Position numbers and translations under genes: made by a program. Below the pieces are notes generated by a model that was not told the DNA's origin, made no database searches, and saw nothing but the letters and a program-made list of their open reading frames with translations. Of a stretch of DNA of 64,000 nucleotides, positions 16,963-25,825 are shown piece after piece. The stretch's first letter is position 1. Every line of letters starts with the position of its first letter. The DNA is taken from positions 1 to 64,000 of IMG/VR virus record IMGVR_UViG_3300032282_002092; one strand, given 5' to 3'. Origin of the DNA: a virus.

Positions 16963-18683
16963 CAGACGTAGTTCCTACCAGTCGTCTCAAAGTTGTTGGT
17001 AGTGCCGACATTAGCGGTGATGACATCGTTGCCCAGAGGATTGGGGCGAACGATCATATGGAATAAGTCCATGAAGTGGGAGATCGTCATTACCTGCTCC
17101 AGTACACCCGCCTGCCCACCAGCGGCATGCAGTACTGTGATGTACTTATCATCAACCCTAGTGATAATTCCTACGTGACCTGTTGGGCGACCCGGTTGCC
17201 ACGCTTTGTAAGCAAAGGCCAGATCCCCCGGCATGATTGATTTACGGTTCGTGGCTGACGAGAACCACTTCTTTGCTTGGTCGTAAGTTGCGGCACCAGC
17301 ACTCTGTGCGATGGATATACCGATAGCAGCGTCAGCAGACGCATGATCGTTGTGTGACCATGCGTAGATCAGTTCCCCATTGTGACCCTTTTTGCCTGCC
17401 GTAAATTTGCCGAAGTTAAAGCCGTTGATCATGGAGGTGGAGTTGCCAGAGCCATAACCCCAACCACGGAGATTGCGTGTACCACAGGTCTTTGTGTAGC
17501 CGGTAATTACGAACGGGCTGCATGCGGTGTAGTGCAGATATCCAGTAGAGTCCACCCCTTGCCAGATTTTTGACCAGTCAGATGAGTACTGGGTGTATCC
17601 ATTCCGCATGTGGGCACGGAGCCAGTTGATCACTGCCACACGGGCAGTGGCGTTGTTGTTTGCAACCCTAGTGGTTGTATCGACATATGTATTAACCACC
17701 GGACTGGCAGACTTTACGGTGATCTCTACAGTGCTGGGGAGTGCTGCGTCACCTTCAGGGGTTGCGGGGGTGGTGACTACCGATTCTGAGATGCGGTTAA
17801 ACCCATAGAGATCAGCAACGGTCCTCGGAGAAACATCACTATCTGTAGGAAGGGTGGTCGCCGTTGTGGAGTCCTGAATACCAATGCTGTTGCCAAAATC
17901 ACCGCCAGCACCGCTGAGTGGTCCGATGTATGTAACACGCATCTCCAGAGCGATGCGCATACGTGTCGGGATCATCCGGTGGCTGAACTTCTCAAATGTG
18001 ACCTGAGCGTTGATCGGACGGCCGGTTACCGTAATGTAATCGCTGAAGATAACTGTGATGTCCCGTGGGTTGACCATCATCACGCCGTTATCGGGAACTG
18101 AGTTATTGGTGGCACCAGAAGTGTTTGGTACCACATTTCGTACCACTAGATCGAAATATTCGTAGTCAACGAGTACCCCACGATGGTTGGGGGTTGCTGC
18201 GACCTCATCACCACGGTCGAACAGAAGTTCAAAGTTGAAGTTCATAAAACTTGGCGGGGCTACCAAGTTATTGGAGTTGTACACCGTATTGAACGGGTCA
18301 ATTGTTGCTTGATCCAGATACGACACGTAGTCACGAACGATCTGCTCAGGGTTGTACATGAAGTTGAACTTGGCTGACGATGATGCGTCACCAATCTCCG
18401 TATTGGCACGACGGATATATCCGCGCTTGATCGGCTCCTGCTCTACCGCTGGATGCATCCGACCCAACGTACCGGGGGAGAATGGGGGGTTGGATGACAC
18501 GCCAGAGGAAGTCTTGTTGACGGCCAGCCAATCCTTGATCAAGCGCTGCCGTAACTGCTCACGAGCATAATTAGAATTACCCTGTGACGTGTCAAGGGCG
18601 CTTACATTAGTCCCGTTAACATTGTATGCAGGACTACTCTTCTGACCATTTACGTTTGTATTTACAGGTGAATAACTTCTCAT
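16962..18683 (-). CDS. tube-initiator/CIS tube-like protein fused to an NlpC/P60-like hydrolase
   Basis: 573 residues. The N-terminal part (FNFMYNPEQIVRDYVSYLDQ...FNFELLFDRG...RPINAQVTFEKFSHRMIPTRMRIALEMRVTYIG) matches the contractile-injection tube-protein pattern. The C-terminal 200 residues look like a Cys/His peptidase: YTACSPFVITGY near residue 387 gives the nucleophile and GRPTGHVGIITRV near 500 the histidine. It would cut host peptidoglycan during entry. The peptidase subtype (NlpC/P60 or CHAP) is uncertain. It overlaps the tape measure gene by 4 nt. Confidence 0.75.
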   Translation of the reverse strand: MRSYSPVNTNVNGQKSSPAYNVNGTNVSALDTSQGNSNYAREQLRQRLIKDWLAVNKTSSGVSSNPPFSPGTLGRMHPAVEQEPIKRGYIRRANTEIGDASSSAKFNFMYNPEQIVRDYVSYLDQATIDPFNTVYNSNNLVAPPSFMNFNFELLFDRGDEVAATPNHRGVLVDYEYFDLVVRNVVPNTSGATNNSVPDNGVMMVNPRDITVIFSDYITVTGRPINAQVTFEKFSHRMIPTRMRIALEMRVTYIGPLSGAGGDFGNSIGIQDSTTATTLPTDSDVSPRTVADLYGFNRISESVVTTPATPEGDAALPSTVEITVKSASPVVNTYVDTTTRVANNNATARVAVINWLRAHMRNGYTQYSSDWSKIWQGVDSTGYLHYTACSPFVITGYTKTCGTRNLRGWGYGSGNSTSMINGFNFGKFTAGKKGHNGELIYAWSHNDHASADAAIGISIAQSAGAATYDQAKKWFSSATNRKSIMPGDLAFAYKAWQPGRPTGHVGIITRVDDKYITVLHAAGGQAGVLEQVMTISHFMDLFHMIVRPNPLGNDVITANVGTTNNFETTGRNYV

Positions 18684-21202
18684 CTAGACCTCGCCAACCG
18701 CTTCTTCATCTCAGATTCTAGTTGGTCAGCAAGTTGTGAGGTCACACGCTTCAGGTCGATAGTCGAAGTCGGCCCAACAGAAGAAACTGGGATTGTGATG
18801 TTGTTGTGGAAGTGAACTGTCGTATCGCCATACCGGGAAGACGACTGGGCATATCCGTAATCACCAATATCACCAGTGGGTCCCTGAATGCCGGGGCTGG
18901 TGGCAGCAGTGCTATCCATAGCACTGCTGATGTCAATCGATTGATCACTGCGACCCTCACCACCGAGCGGTCCAAGGGTGGCTCCGAGGAAGGCTGGGAT
19001 GATCTTGTCGAACTTGCTCTGGACATCCCCACCACCACTGAGCAGTGACGTGAATGCAGAAAACGCATCGCCAACTGTTGAGAACATCTTAAAAATGCCC
19101 ATGAACAATTTAGCCATCATCTTCAAGTCCTTGATAATGCTGCCGACACCGGGAAGTCCGAGGAAGCCCACATCACCGTGGCTTGAATCTCCACCCATAT
19201 CACCGATATCGCCTGCGCTATATCCCGGTAAGCGGCTGGGGGACATGGTTCCTGCGACCTGTACGTGCCAAGGTTCCCCGTACTTTGAGCCGTGATCAAG
19301 ACCGAACTTTCTGGCGTTCGCCTGAATCCACTTGTACTGCGAACGTGGACCAATGTCAGCAGCCCAACCGCCGACATGCTGTGACGTGCCCTGAGCATTG
19401 AAGTGCCCTATCCCCTTACCCTTAAGTTTTGACTGAGTAAAGGAATCACGCAATCCGCTGGTGACGCGCAGTTTGGGGTTGGCTTTGAGCATTGCATCGA
19501 CCTTGGGCCGAAGATCGGGAGCAAGCCCAGCAGTGCTCTGAGCACCGTATGCCCCATAACCGGGATCACCAATGTCGCCAGCAGCAACACCACCGTCACG
19601 ACCAGCATTTCCACCGAGGCTGGTTGCTGTGCCAAGCCAACCAGCCGCATCGAACCCAAGGCCACCAAGGATCTGTCCAACAGGACCGGATTGTTGAATA
19701 AGACTGTATAAGAAGTTTGCAATAGGATCTGGAAGGTAAGAAAGTGCCCCTAATGGAGTACGTGGCCCAGCGATGGCTGGCAGCACGTTATTGGTGATCG
19801 TATTCATAAGGCTGTTGAAGCCTTGATTGGCCTTTTCCCTCGTGTTGTACACGGGAGACATCTTTGAGCCAAGCGTCAACTGTCCAGCCGAAGCCAGTGA
19901 ATCGGCCTTGGCCTTGTTATACGCCAAGTTGTTCTTCATATTTCCGAACAGTTCAGTGCCAGACTCTGTCGCACTTACCTTGGCTAGAGCGTATGTCCAG
20001 AAGTAGTTCTTCATCTCTGGGGTTACACCCATAGAGTCAAACCACGCATTGAAGTTTGAGCCGGGGAAGTTCTGGGACAGCAGTTCTCCATGCGTAAACG
20101 CTTTACCGCGCTTGTCACCGGGACGCTGTGTCTCCATCCACTTGAGGATGGACGCTGCCCACTCCTCAACTGACTTCATACCGCCGCCCTGTTTCACCAT
20201 TGAAAATGCGCCGCTGGTATAGAAGGCACCACGCTGTGTACTGCTCGTATTGGTGTATTGACCCGTGAGCATTCCACCAACAGCACCAGCACCGAGGCCG
20301 GGGGTCATCTTCTGAAGAAGGCCAATATTCTTGAAGTAGTTCTCTGAAGAGTTGGCACCGGTACCGTTGTTGTACATACCGGCAACACCGCCCTGAGACA
20401 TGGCAGTGAGATAGTCACCAATATTGCCCATCATGCCACCGGGTCGCGTCCCGAGATACTTCATCAGCCTCTGGTTTGACTGCCCTGTAGCAAACGCATA
20501 TGGTGTTAATTCTTGTGACGCACCGATTGTGTTAGCACGATTAGTCTCCATCGTGGTCCGCACAAAATTCATCGGCATCACTGCCAAGTTGCCTGCTAGC
20601 GTCAGCAGGCCACTGAGTGTTCCCGAAGGATCATAGGCATTTGCTGCCCCATAAGTAGCACCGCTGATTGCACCACCGATAGCACCGCTAATTGATGATG
20701 AGCCTTCAGCAGCGCCAGTGATAGCACCCCCGAGTGCCGCCTGCCTCAGGCCAGATTTAGAGATAGCAGCCTTACCACCGTCACTGTTACCGTTGCCAGT
20801 TTCAATTGGGGCGATGTCTTTAGAGCCACCGCCGCCGCCTTTGCCAGCCTTGCCCTTGCCGCCAGAAACGCCGTTCATGGCGTCGCTCATGTCGGTAATG
20901 GCAGCGGTCGTCTTCTTTGCTTGGTTCTGGAGGCTCGTCATCACGGTGGCAATGTTGTTGCCAAGAATTGACTGTGAGGATGCGAGGCTGTTCAGGGCCG
21001 CTTTGAAGTCATTGAGAGCGCCAGTAACAGTCTGGAATTCCTTAGCCAAGTTCGTGAGGCCGGGAATTTCCATACTGAAATTCATATTTATCTTGGACTC
21101 TTTCTGCTTATTGAAAAGGTTGCCCTTCCCACCGGAGGAGATGGTGCCTGAAGCACTTCCAAAGGCCATTGAAGATCCAGATGCGTCGGGTTCCTTAGCC
21201 AA
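18680..21202 (-). CDS. tape measure protein with embedded M15-type peptidase
   Basis: 840 residues, the largest tail-morphogenesis gene here after the lectin protein. A helical N terminus (LTNLAKEFQTVTGALNDFKAAL) leads into Gly/Ala-rich hydrophobic stretches typical of tape measures. Around residues 575-650 there is a D-Ala-D-Ala peptidase-like domain: VTSGLRD, SQHVGGWAADIG and EPWHVQ give the zinc ligands and catalytic acid of M15/VanY. The TTG start has AGGAG upstream and overlaps the frameshift product's stop. It sets tail length and probably trims peptidoglycan on ejection. Confidence 0.85.
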   Translation of the reverse strand: MAKEPDASGSSMAFGSASGTISSGGKGNLFNKQKESKINMNFSMEIPGLTNLAKEFQTVTGALNDFKAALNSLASSQSILGNNIATVMTSLQNQAKKTTAAITDMSDAMNGVSGGKGKAGKGGGGGSKDIAPIETGNGNSDGGKAAISKSGLRQAALGGAITGAAEGSSSISGAIGGAISGATYGAANAYDPSGTLSGLLTLAGNLAVMPMNFVRTTMETNRANTIGASQELTPYAFATGQSNQRLMKYLGTRPGGMMGNIGDYLTAMSQGGVAGMYNNGTGANSSENYFKNIGLLQKMTPGLGAGAVGGMLTGQYTNTSSTQRGAFYTSGAFSMVKQGGGMKSVEEWAASILKWMETQRPGDKRGKAFTHGELLSQNFPGSNFNAWFDSMGVTPEMKNYFWTYALAKVSATESGTELFGNMKNNLAYNKAKADSLASAGQLTLGSKMSPVYNTREKANQGFNSLMNTITNNVLPAIAGPRTPLGALSYLPDPIANFLYSLIQQSGPVGQILGGLGFDAAGWLGTATSLGGNAGRDGGVAAGDIGDPGYGAYGAQSTAGLAPDLRPKVDAMLKANPKLRVTSGLRDSFTQSKLKGKGIGHFNAQGTSQHVGGWAADIGPRSQYKWIQANARKFGLDHGSKYGEPWHVQVAGTMSPSRLPGYSAGDIGDMGGDSSHGDVGFLGLPGVGSIIKDLKMMAKLFMGIFKMFSTVGDAFSAFTSLLSGGGDVQSKFDKIIPAFLGATLGPLGGEGRSDQSIDISSAMDSTAATSPGIQGPTGDIGDYGYAQSSSRYGDTTVHFHNNITIPVSSVGPTSTIDLKRVTSQLADQLESEMKKRLARSR

Positions 21203-21395
21203 GGTTGCTCTTCTCCTTTCTCCAGCGTTGCAGATTCAAGAAATAATTACGCTCACGATTCGTCAGACTTCTTAGATCGGTTAGTGTCCATCCTGTATAC
21301 ATCGATGCCAAAGCATCGTACATTAGATACAGAGTTTGTATATCAAGGTTGAAACAAATCCATCCAACCAAGGGCCAGATGTTGTTCACCCCCAC
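21195..21395 (-). CDS. frameshift extension of the tail assembly chaperone
   Basis: This open frame overlaps the end of the 21343-22173 gene in the +1 frame and encodes 49 residues beyond that stop (DIQTLYLMYDALASMY...LTNRERNYFLNLQRW). No Shine-Dalgarno precedes its GTG or ATG codons, so it is best read as the product of +1 frameshifting at CCT TGA (21348-21343), giving a 325-residue fusion. The helical LTNRERNYFL segment resembles C-terminal parts of tail assembly chaperones. Independent expression cannot be excluded. Confidence 0.6.
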   Translation of the reverse strand: MGVNNIWPLVGWICFNLDIQTLYLMYDALASMYTGWTLTDLRSLTNRERNYFLNLQRWRKEKSNLG

Positions 21396-22173
21396 AGCCC
21401 AAACACACGGTATCCAGCGTCAGATCAACATTCGGCTGGTTGTCTACGAGGGCGTTCAGGATGATTGAACGGTCCTTCATCGACAGGCTGCGTGCGTAAC
21501 GGAGTGGATCGACAACCAGTCCACCGTTAAACGATGTGATGCAACGTGACAGAATGATCGTGTTCTGCTCAGGGACCGTGATCCCCTTCTTGCGCACGGC
21601 TTCAGTCTGATCATTTCCTGTAGCAAGGCGGTACTCAATGGTGTCACCCTTGGACGTAACGTGGCTATACGTCAACTGATAAGGGTTATCCATCGGCTTT
21701 GCCTTGAAATCCTCGGACAGGATCAAGTCAATCTCCTGCTCGTGTGCGCAGGTGTCGCAAGTCGTCTTGATTGTCTTGTTATCCCCATATGTCTGCTGGA
21801 CAATCGCCAGCAGGATCTGGGTCCGCTCTCCCAGCAGGAGTTCACCAAGGATTCCCTGCCGTTCGGAAAGTGGCTTACCGGTTAGGTCAACCTCACCAAC
21901 TCGCGAGGTACCTGAGGCCAGAATGGCATCAAGCAACTCCAACCCATCCTTTACACGGGCCAGTGCTTCCTCGTCTGCTCCCGTAAGTTCCTTGACATGA
22001 ACTGTCGTGTACCACTCACCGTTCCGATACAGACCACGGGAAACCGTGATCTGATCGGAAATCGGTGTAGAGATAAGAGGGACAGACCCAGCAATTACAG
22101 CCTTTGCTCGCTCTAACTGCTGTACCTTTGACTCTTCAAGTGCGTCGTTCTGTTCTACGTTATTGGACACCAA
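21343..22173 (-). CDS. tail assembly chaperone / gp26-like tail protein
   Basis: 276 residues. A zinc-ribbon-like pair is present: TTCDTCAHEQ near residue 140 and VCLGCGGEQ near the C terminus. Position between tube and tape measure genes fits a tail assembly chaperone; the paired CxxC also recalls T4 gp26-like base-plate proteins. TTG start with AGGAG 7 nt upstream. The stop is in a CCT TGA context and an overlapping +1 frame continues, the usual chaperone arrangement. Confidence 0.65.
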   Translation of the reverse strand: MVSNNVEQNDALEESKVQQLERAKAVIAGSVPLISTPISDQITVSRGLYRNGEWYTTVHVKELTGADEEALARVKDGLELLDAILASGTSRVGEVDLTGKPLSERQGILGELLLGERTQILLAIVQQTYGDNKTIKTTCDTCAHEQEIDLILSEDFKAKPMDNPYQLTYSHVTSKGDTIEYRLATGNDQTEAVRKKGITVPEQNTIILSRCITSFNGGLVVDPLRYARSLSMKDRSIILNALVDNQPNVDLTLDTVCLGCGGEQHLALGWMDLFQP

Positions 22174-22208
22174 TGTGTTACTCCTATATGTTTAACTTTT
22201 AATGACTA

Positions 22209-22814
22209 TCAGAGGGTACCGGGAAGTACGTTCTCTCCGCTATGCGTGAGGTTAACAGAATCCACGTTACCAAAGAAGACATCAAAGCCTTCGTGGTGTA
22301 CCTGCATCTGGTGAATGAAGATGTCGTTGGACATTGAGTTCAGGCCACCGAAACCGATAGCGGCGGTCCAGCAGTTGTAGAACCAGAACGCCATAACTGC
22401 GCCCTGAATACCACCTGCAACACCGGATGCGGGACCCTGCGTAACAGGGTGATCAAGGATACGGATGACCATGTCATAGCGGAATTCCGCACCAGTGCCG
22501 AGCGTTCCCGCACCCCACTGGGTAGAGAACATCTGCTTTGCCAGATCCCACATACCGGGCTTCGTATAGAAGACACCAGCATTGAGCGAGAGCGGTGCAA
22601 AGTCCGACTGTCCCGGCAACTTGTGGGGATTGGTGTTCCAGCCGCCCTCACGATACGGAACCATGTCAGTGGTCATGCTCAGACCCTCAACGGTCTGGAA
22701 GCCAATCGTGGCAAACGAATCATGCAGCGTTGGGTGCAACAGTTCCACTTGGAACTTAAAGTTACGCACCGGATCGGACTGTGACCGAGTGCGCTCATAC
22801 AGGGTGGGCGGCAT
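22209..22814 (-). CDS. tail tube protein (T4 gp19-like)
   Basis: 201 residues. It begins DPVRNFKFQVEL and has IGFQTVEGLSMTTDMVPYRE followed by HKLPGQSDFAPLSLNAGV, the pattern of the gp19 tube family of contractile tails. AAGGAG precedes the ATG. It stacks as hexameric rings inside the sheath encoded next to it. Confidence 0.92.
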   Translation of the reverse strand: MPPTLYERTRSQSDPVRNFKFQVELLHPTLHDSFATIGFQTVEGLSMTTDMVPYREGGWNTNPHKLPGQSDFAPLSLNAGVFYTKPGMWDLAKQMFSTQWGAGTLGTGAEFRYDMVIRILDHPVTQGPASGVAGGIQGAVMAFWFYNCWTAAIGFGGLNSMSNDIFIHQMQVHHEGFDVFFGNVDSVNLTHSGENVLPGTL

Positions 22815-22826
22815 TATATCTCCTTA

Positions 22827-24476
22827 TTAGATGCTGGTAGAGGTAGTGATTTCACGGGTGGACGTTGTCTGATCGAACTGGGTCAGACGAATGACAATGA
22901 ATTCTGCCGGGTACTCAAGAGCAACGCCGATTTCCACACGAGCCTCGCCCGTGGAGATAACAGCGGGGCTGTTGATGGCAGCATCGCAGTTGATGTAATA
23001 CGCTTGGTTGGCGCTGTTACCGCTCAGACCACCAGCGAGCCACACGTTCCGCAGCACACGGTCGGCCGTAATCCGCATTGCGGACCACAGACGCTCGTCA
23101 TTGTTCTGGAACACTGCGAACTGCATCGACCGACGGAGCGATTCCCGCAGGTAGATCAGCGTGCGTCGTGCGGAGACGTAACGGTCAACACCGTACTTCT
23201 TCTTCGTACGGGCACCCATGATTGCGATACCGGAACCGGTGACGCTGCGGATGACGTTGATGTTCTGATCAGAGTTCAGTGTTCCGAGGACGGCCTCGCT
23301 GAACTTTGCCTGCACACCAACGGCGTTCGTGATGCCTGCGATAGCACCAGCCGGTGCCCTGAACGGGCTGACCGTTGCATCGGTGCGTGCGTACACGCCG
23401 ACGACTGCGCCACCCGGCGGGACTGCCTTGACCTGACCAACCTTCTGGGGATCTGAAATGAGAATCCAAGGACCGTACGCAGCGACGTAAGAGTCACCGG
23501 AGTTGGCGTTCAGGCTTGTGCCACTCGTCATCGTCGTTACATACGACGAAACACTCTGGCTGGGTTCACGAGGAGGACAGTTGTCGTTGACAATAAAAAT
23601 GTCATTGCGATCCGAAAAGTCAGCAGCGGACACCGTCGCTCCAACCCAACCGTTAGCCCAGTTATCAGTGTTCTCCTTGGTGTAGTCATCGATATAACCA
23701 GCGATGTTCAACACAATCGGACCATCGATCTTCGATAACGGGCTATCGTCACCGTCAGGGATAACAGCCTCCTTCAGAGCAAGCGCAGTGGGAAGACTGG
23801 GAGTGGTTCCCCCAGTGAGTGACCCGCTGCTATCTAAAGAAAACACAAGGGTATGGTCAGTCGCTACGGACACATACTGCGAACCGGAAACAGCATCGTT
23901 GATGCGTGCCTCAACCTGAAAGGTTCCAGCAATCGTTCCCCAAAGGGACAGATTGCTGAAGGTTTCCACAATTTCTCCCTTGTACAGGATCTGAAGCGTA
24001 AAAATCTGCTCCGTAACACCAGAGCCGAGCGTGCCCTTAGTCTCCTGAATGATGAGAGAGTAAGACAGGTCGTTGCCCCACTTACCGGGTGACTTAGCGG
24101 TAATGGTCATAACCGTGCCGGTAGTAGCACCGTTCTTGAACTGTCCGGTAATCCCCTTGGATGCCGCCGAACCGTCGTCATCTCCGACCGCACGGACGAT
24201 GTACGCCACACGGCCACCGTTCTGGAAGTACGAGTACACAGAATAGGGCAGGTACGAAAGAGCGGAAACATTAGCATTAGCAGTAGGAACATAGTTGAAA
24301 CCACCAAAGATGGTGACGTACTGGCTCCATGACTGGATGAGGACGGGGTCGCCAACGGGACCACTGGGTGCTGCTCCAACAAAGCATGCAACGGAAGTGG
24401 CGTTAGCAATCTGGCCCGAGTTTACGAGAAGACTCTCTTCAAGATAAACACCGGGACTACGGTATGAGAGGGGCAT
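22827..24476 (-). CDS. tail sheath protein
   Basis: 549 residues. N-terminal SYRSPGVYLEESLL, the domain with VACFVGAAPSGPVGDPVLI and SYFQNGGRVAYIVRAVG, and C-terminal KYGVDRYVSARRTLIYLRESLRRSMQFAVFQNND...ALEYPAEFIVIRL are the hallmarks of contractile sheath subunits. AAGGAG upstream of the ATG. It surrounds the tube and contracts on infection. Confidence 0.95.
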   Translation of the reverse strand: MPLSYRSPGVYLEESLLVNSGQIANATSVACFVGAAPSGPVGDPVLIQSWSQYVTIFGGFNYVPTANANVSALSYLPYSVYSYFQNGGRVAYIVRAVGDDDGSAASKGITGQFKNGATTGTVMTITAKSPGKWGNDLSYSLIIQETKGTLGSGVTEQIFTLQILYKGEIVETFSNLSLWGTIAGTFQVEARINDAVSGSQYVSVATDHTLVFSLDSSGSLTGGTTPSLPTALALKEAVIPDGDDSPLSKIDGPIVLNIAGYIDDYTKENTDNWANGWVGATVSAADFSDRNDIFIVNDNCPPREPSQSVSSYVTTMTSGTSLNANSGDSYVAAYGPWILISDPQKVGQVKAVPPGGAVVGVYARTDATVSPFRAPAGAIAGITNAVGVQAKFSEAVLGTLNSDQNINVIRSVTGSGIAIMGARTKKKYGVDRYVSARRTLIYLRESLRRSMQFAVFQNNDERLWSAMRITADRVLRNVWLAGGLSGNSANQAYYINCDAAINSPAVISTGEARVEIGVALEYPAEFIVIRLTQFDQTTSTREITTSTSI

Positions 24477-24545
24477 AAGAACTCCTTAGATAGACGTGTG
24501 TACGACTAAGTGGTTCAGCATGTATGACGAGCCTGTTGGCAAATA

Positions 24546-25358
24546 CTAGGTTTCTGGATAAGTATATAGGTAAAACATCTCACCGTGTGCAGCCCGCTCC
24601 TCATCGGAGAACGTCTCCACTGGTGTTAACTCTGCCTCACCATCTGGGTTAAGGACGGTGTTGAAATATTCCTCAACGTAGTTGCGGTCAGTTACCGGCA
24701 TGAAGACACGCAGTACCTGCCAAGCCTGAGGAATGAGTCCCTGACGCAGTGGCTCCTGCGGAACCTCTGCCTGCACAGTCACGGTGTACATCTTTCGGAA
24801 CAGACGCTTGTCACCGGACTCCGGTGTCTCCAGACTGTCTGACTGCGCAAAATCAATAAATTCACAGCGCCGCCAAGTGTTATCGGCATCAACACCGATC
24901 CAGAACGGTCGGGGCGGCAGGATATCCGTCATAAAAAGACTGTTCAGATAACGGTCATGCAGTGTGGATCGGCAGTGGACCGTAATCTGATATGCAATCC
25001 TGAAAGCCAGATATGGGGTCAGAACTAGGTTCTTGTTCGCATCAGGTGCTGGAAGGCCGGGAGAAACTGACGGGCTGTACATGCCGGTGGGGTCCACGTA
25101 ATGCTGACTGGTCCACAAGTCATATGCCGGTTTCACATCGACCATGTCAATAGTAATAAAAGGAAACTTCTTGTTGCGCTCGCTCTGCGGATACCGGAAC
25201 CACACGCCGACTTCCGTAACCTCATTGCTGCCGGGACGAGTCGGCACGGTGATACCTGACAGGTACTTGTGGAGTGCGGCATCTTCAGCCAGCAGGAAGC
25301 CGGTATGTCCGGTATCCGAGATATCGGGGGCACCGATCATGGGAGTACGCAGCGTCAT
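24546..25358 (-). CDS. tail terminator / completion protein candidate
   Basis: 270 residues, mixed alpha/beta (FPFITIDMVDVKPAYD...LAFRIAYQITVHCRSTLHDRYLNSLFM...KMYTVTVQAEVPQ). Size and position immediately upstream of the sheath gene fit a tail-completion protein at the head-proximal end of the tail. The family is not certain. It overlaps the next gene by 4 nt (ATGA). Confidence 0.55.
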   Translation of the reverse strand: MTLRTPMIGAPDISDTGHTGFLLAEDAALHKYLSGITVPTRPGSNEVTEVGVWFRYPQSERNKKFPFITIDMVDVKPAYDLWTSQHYVDPTGMYSPSVSPGLPAPDANKNLVLTPYLAFRIAYQITVHCRSTLHDRYLNSLFMTDILPPRPFWIGVDADNTWRRCEFIDFAQSDSLETPESGDKRLFRKMYTVTVQAEVPQEPLRQGLIPQAWQVLRVFMPVTDRNYVEEYFNTVLNPDGEAELTPVETFSDEERAAHGEMFYLYTYPET

Positions 25359-25738
25359 AGCGGCTTGCCCCGCTTGACTGCGTCATAGCCACGGCGATAG
25401 ATCATCCGGTCACGGGCAAACTTTTCGATACTGGACATGCTCTCCGCACTCCTGAAAAGCGGGGCGGGGGGAGCACTCTCGTCACCGTACTCCAAAGCAA
25501 ACGCCTCAGATACATACTCAGGGTTCTGGATGCCAATCGCCAAGTGGCCGTTTTCGTCCCACGACTCAATGCGGTCGGCGTACTCATTCCACTTGGGATG
25601 ATTTCGGGCACGATCAACAATCCGCTCATGGAGTTCATCTGCGACTTCTGCGTACACGGAGAGGATGTCGTCATACATGCCGTTGACGTGACGATCCAAA
25701 GCGTCAAGCCAACTGGCATCGATGCGGATCGAAGCCAT
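25355..25738 (-). CDS. HK97 gp10-like neck protein candidate
   Basis: 127 residues. The N-terminal helix (LDALDRHVNGMYDDILSVYAEVADELHERIVDRAR) followed by a short beta region and AFALEYGDESAPP...SAESM has the layout of small head-tail joining proteins of the gp10 type. GGAGGG precedes the ATG. It lies next to the tail completion gene. Confidence 0.55.
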   Translation of the reverse strand: MASIRIDASWLDALDRHVNGMYDDILSVYAEVADELHERIVDRARNHPKWNEYADRIESWDENGHLAIGIQNPEYVSEAFALEYGDESAPPAPLFRSAESMSSIEKFARDRMIYRRGYDAVKRGKPL

Positions 25739-25825
25739 AAGCCCTCCAGTATCTAAGCAGTTGAGCGGCCCCCACGCTCATGGGAACCTACGTCAATAGT
25801 ACACCATAAAGAGACATTAAGTCTC

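Noticed and set aside
20718-21275. Plus-strand 185-residue frame opposite the tape measure gene
   Set aside because: Pro/Leu/Ala-rich shadow of the Gly/Ala-rich tape measure segment; no start signal and no domain.
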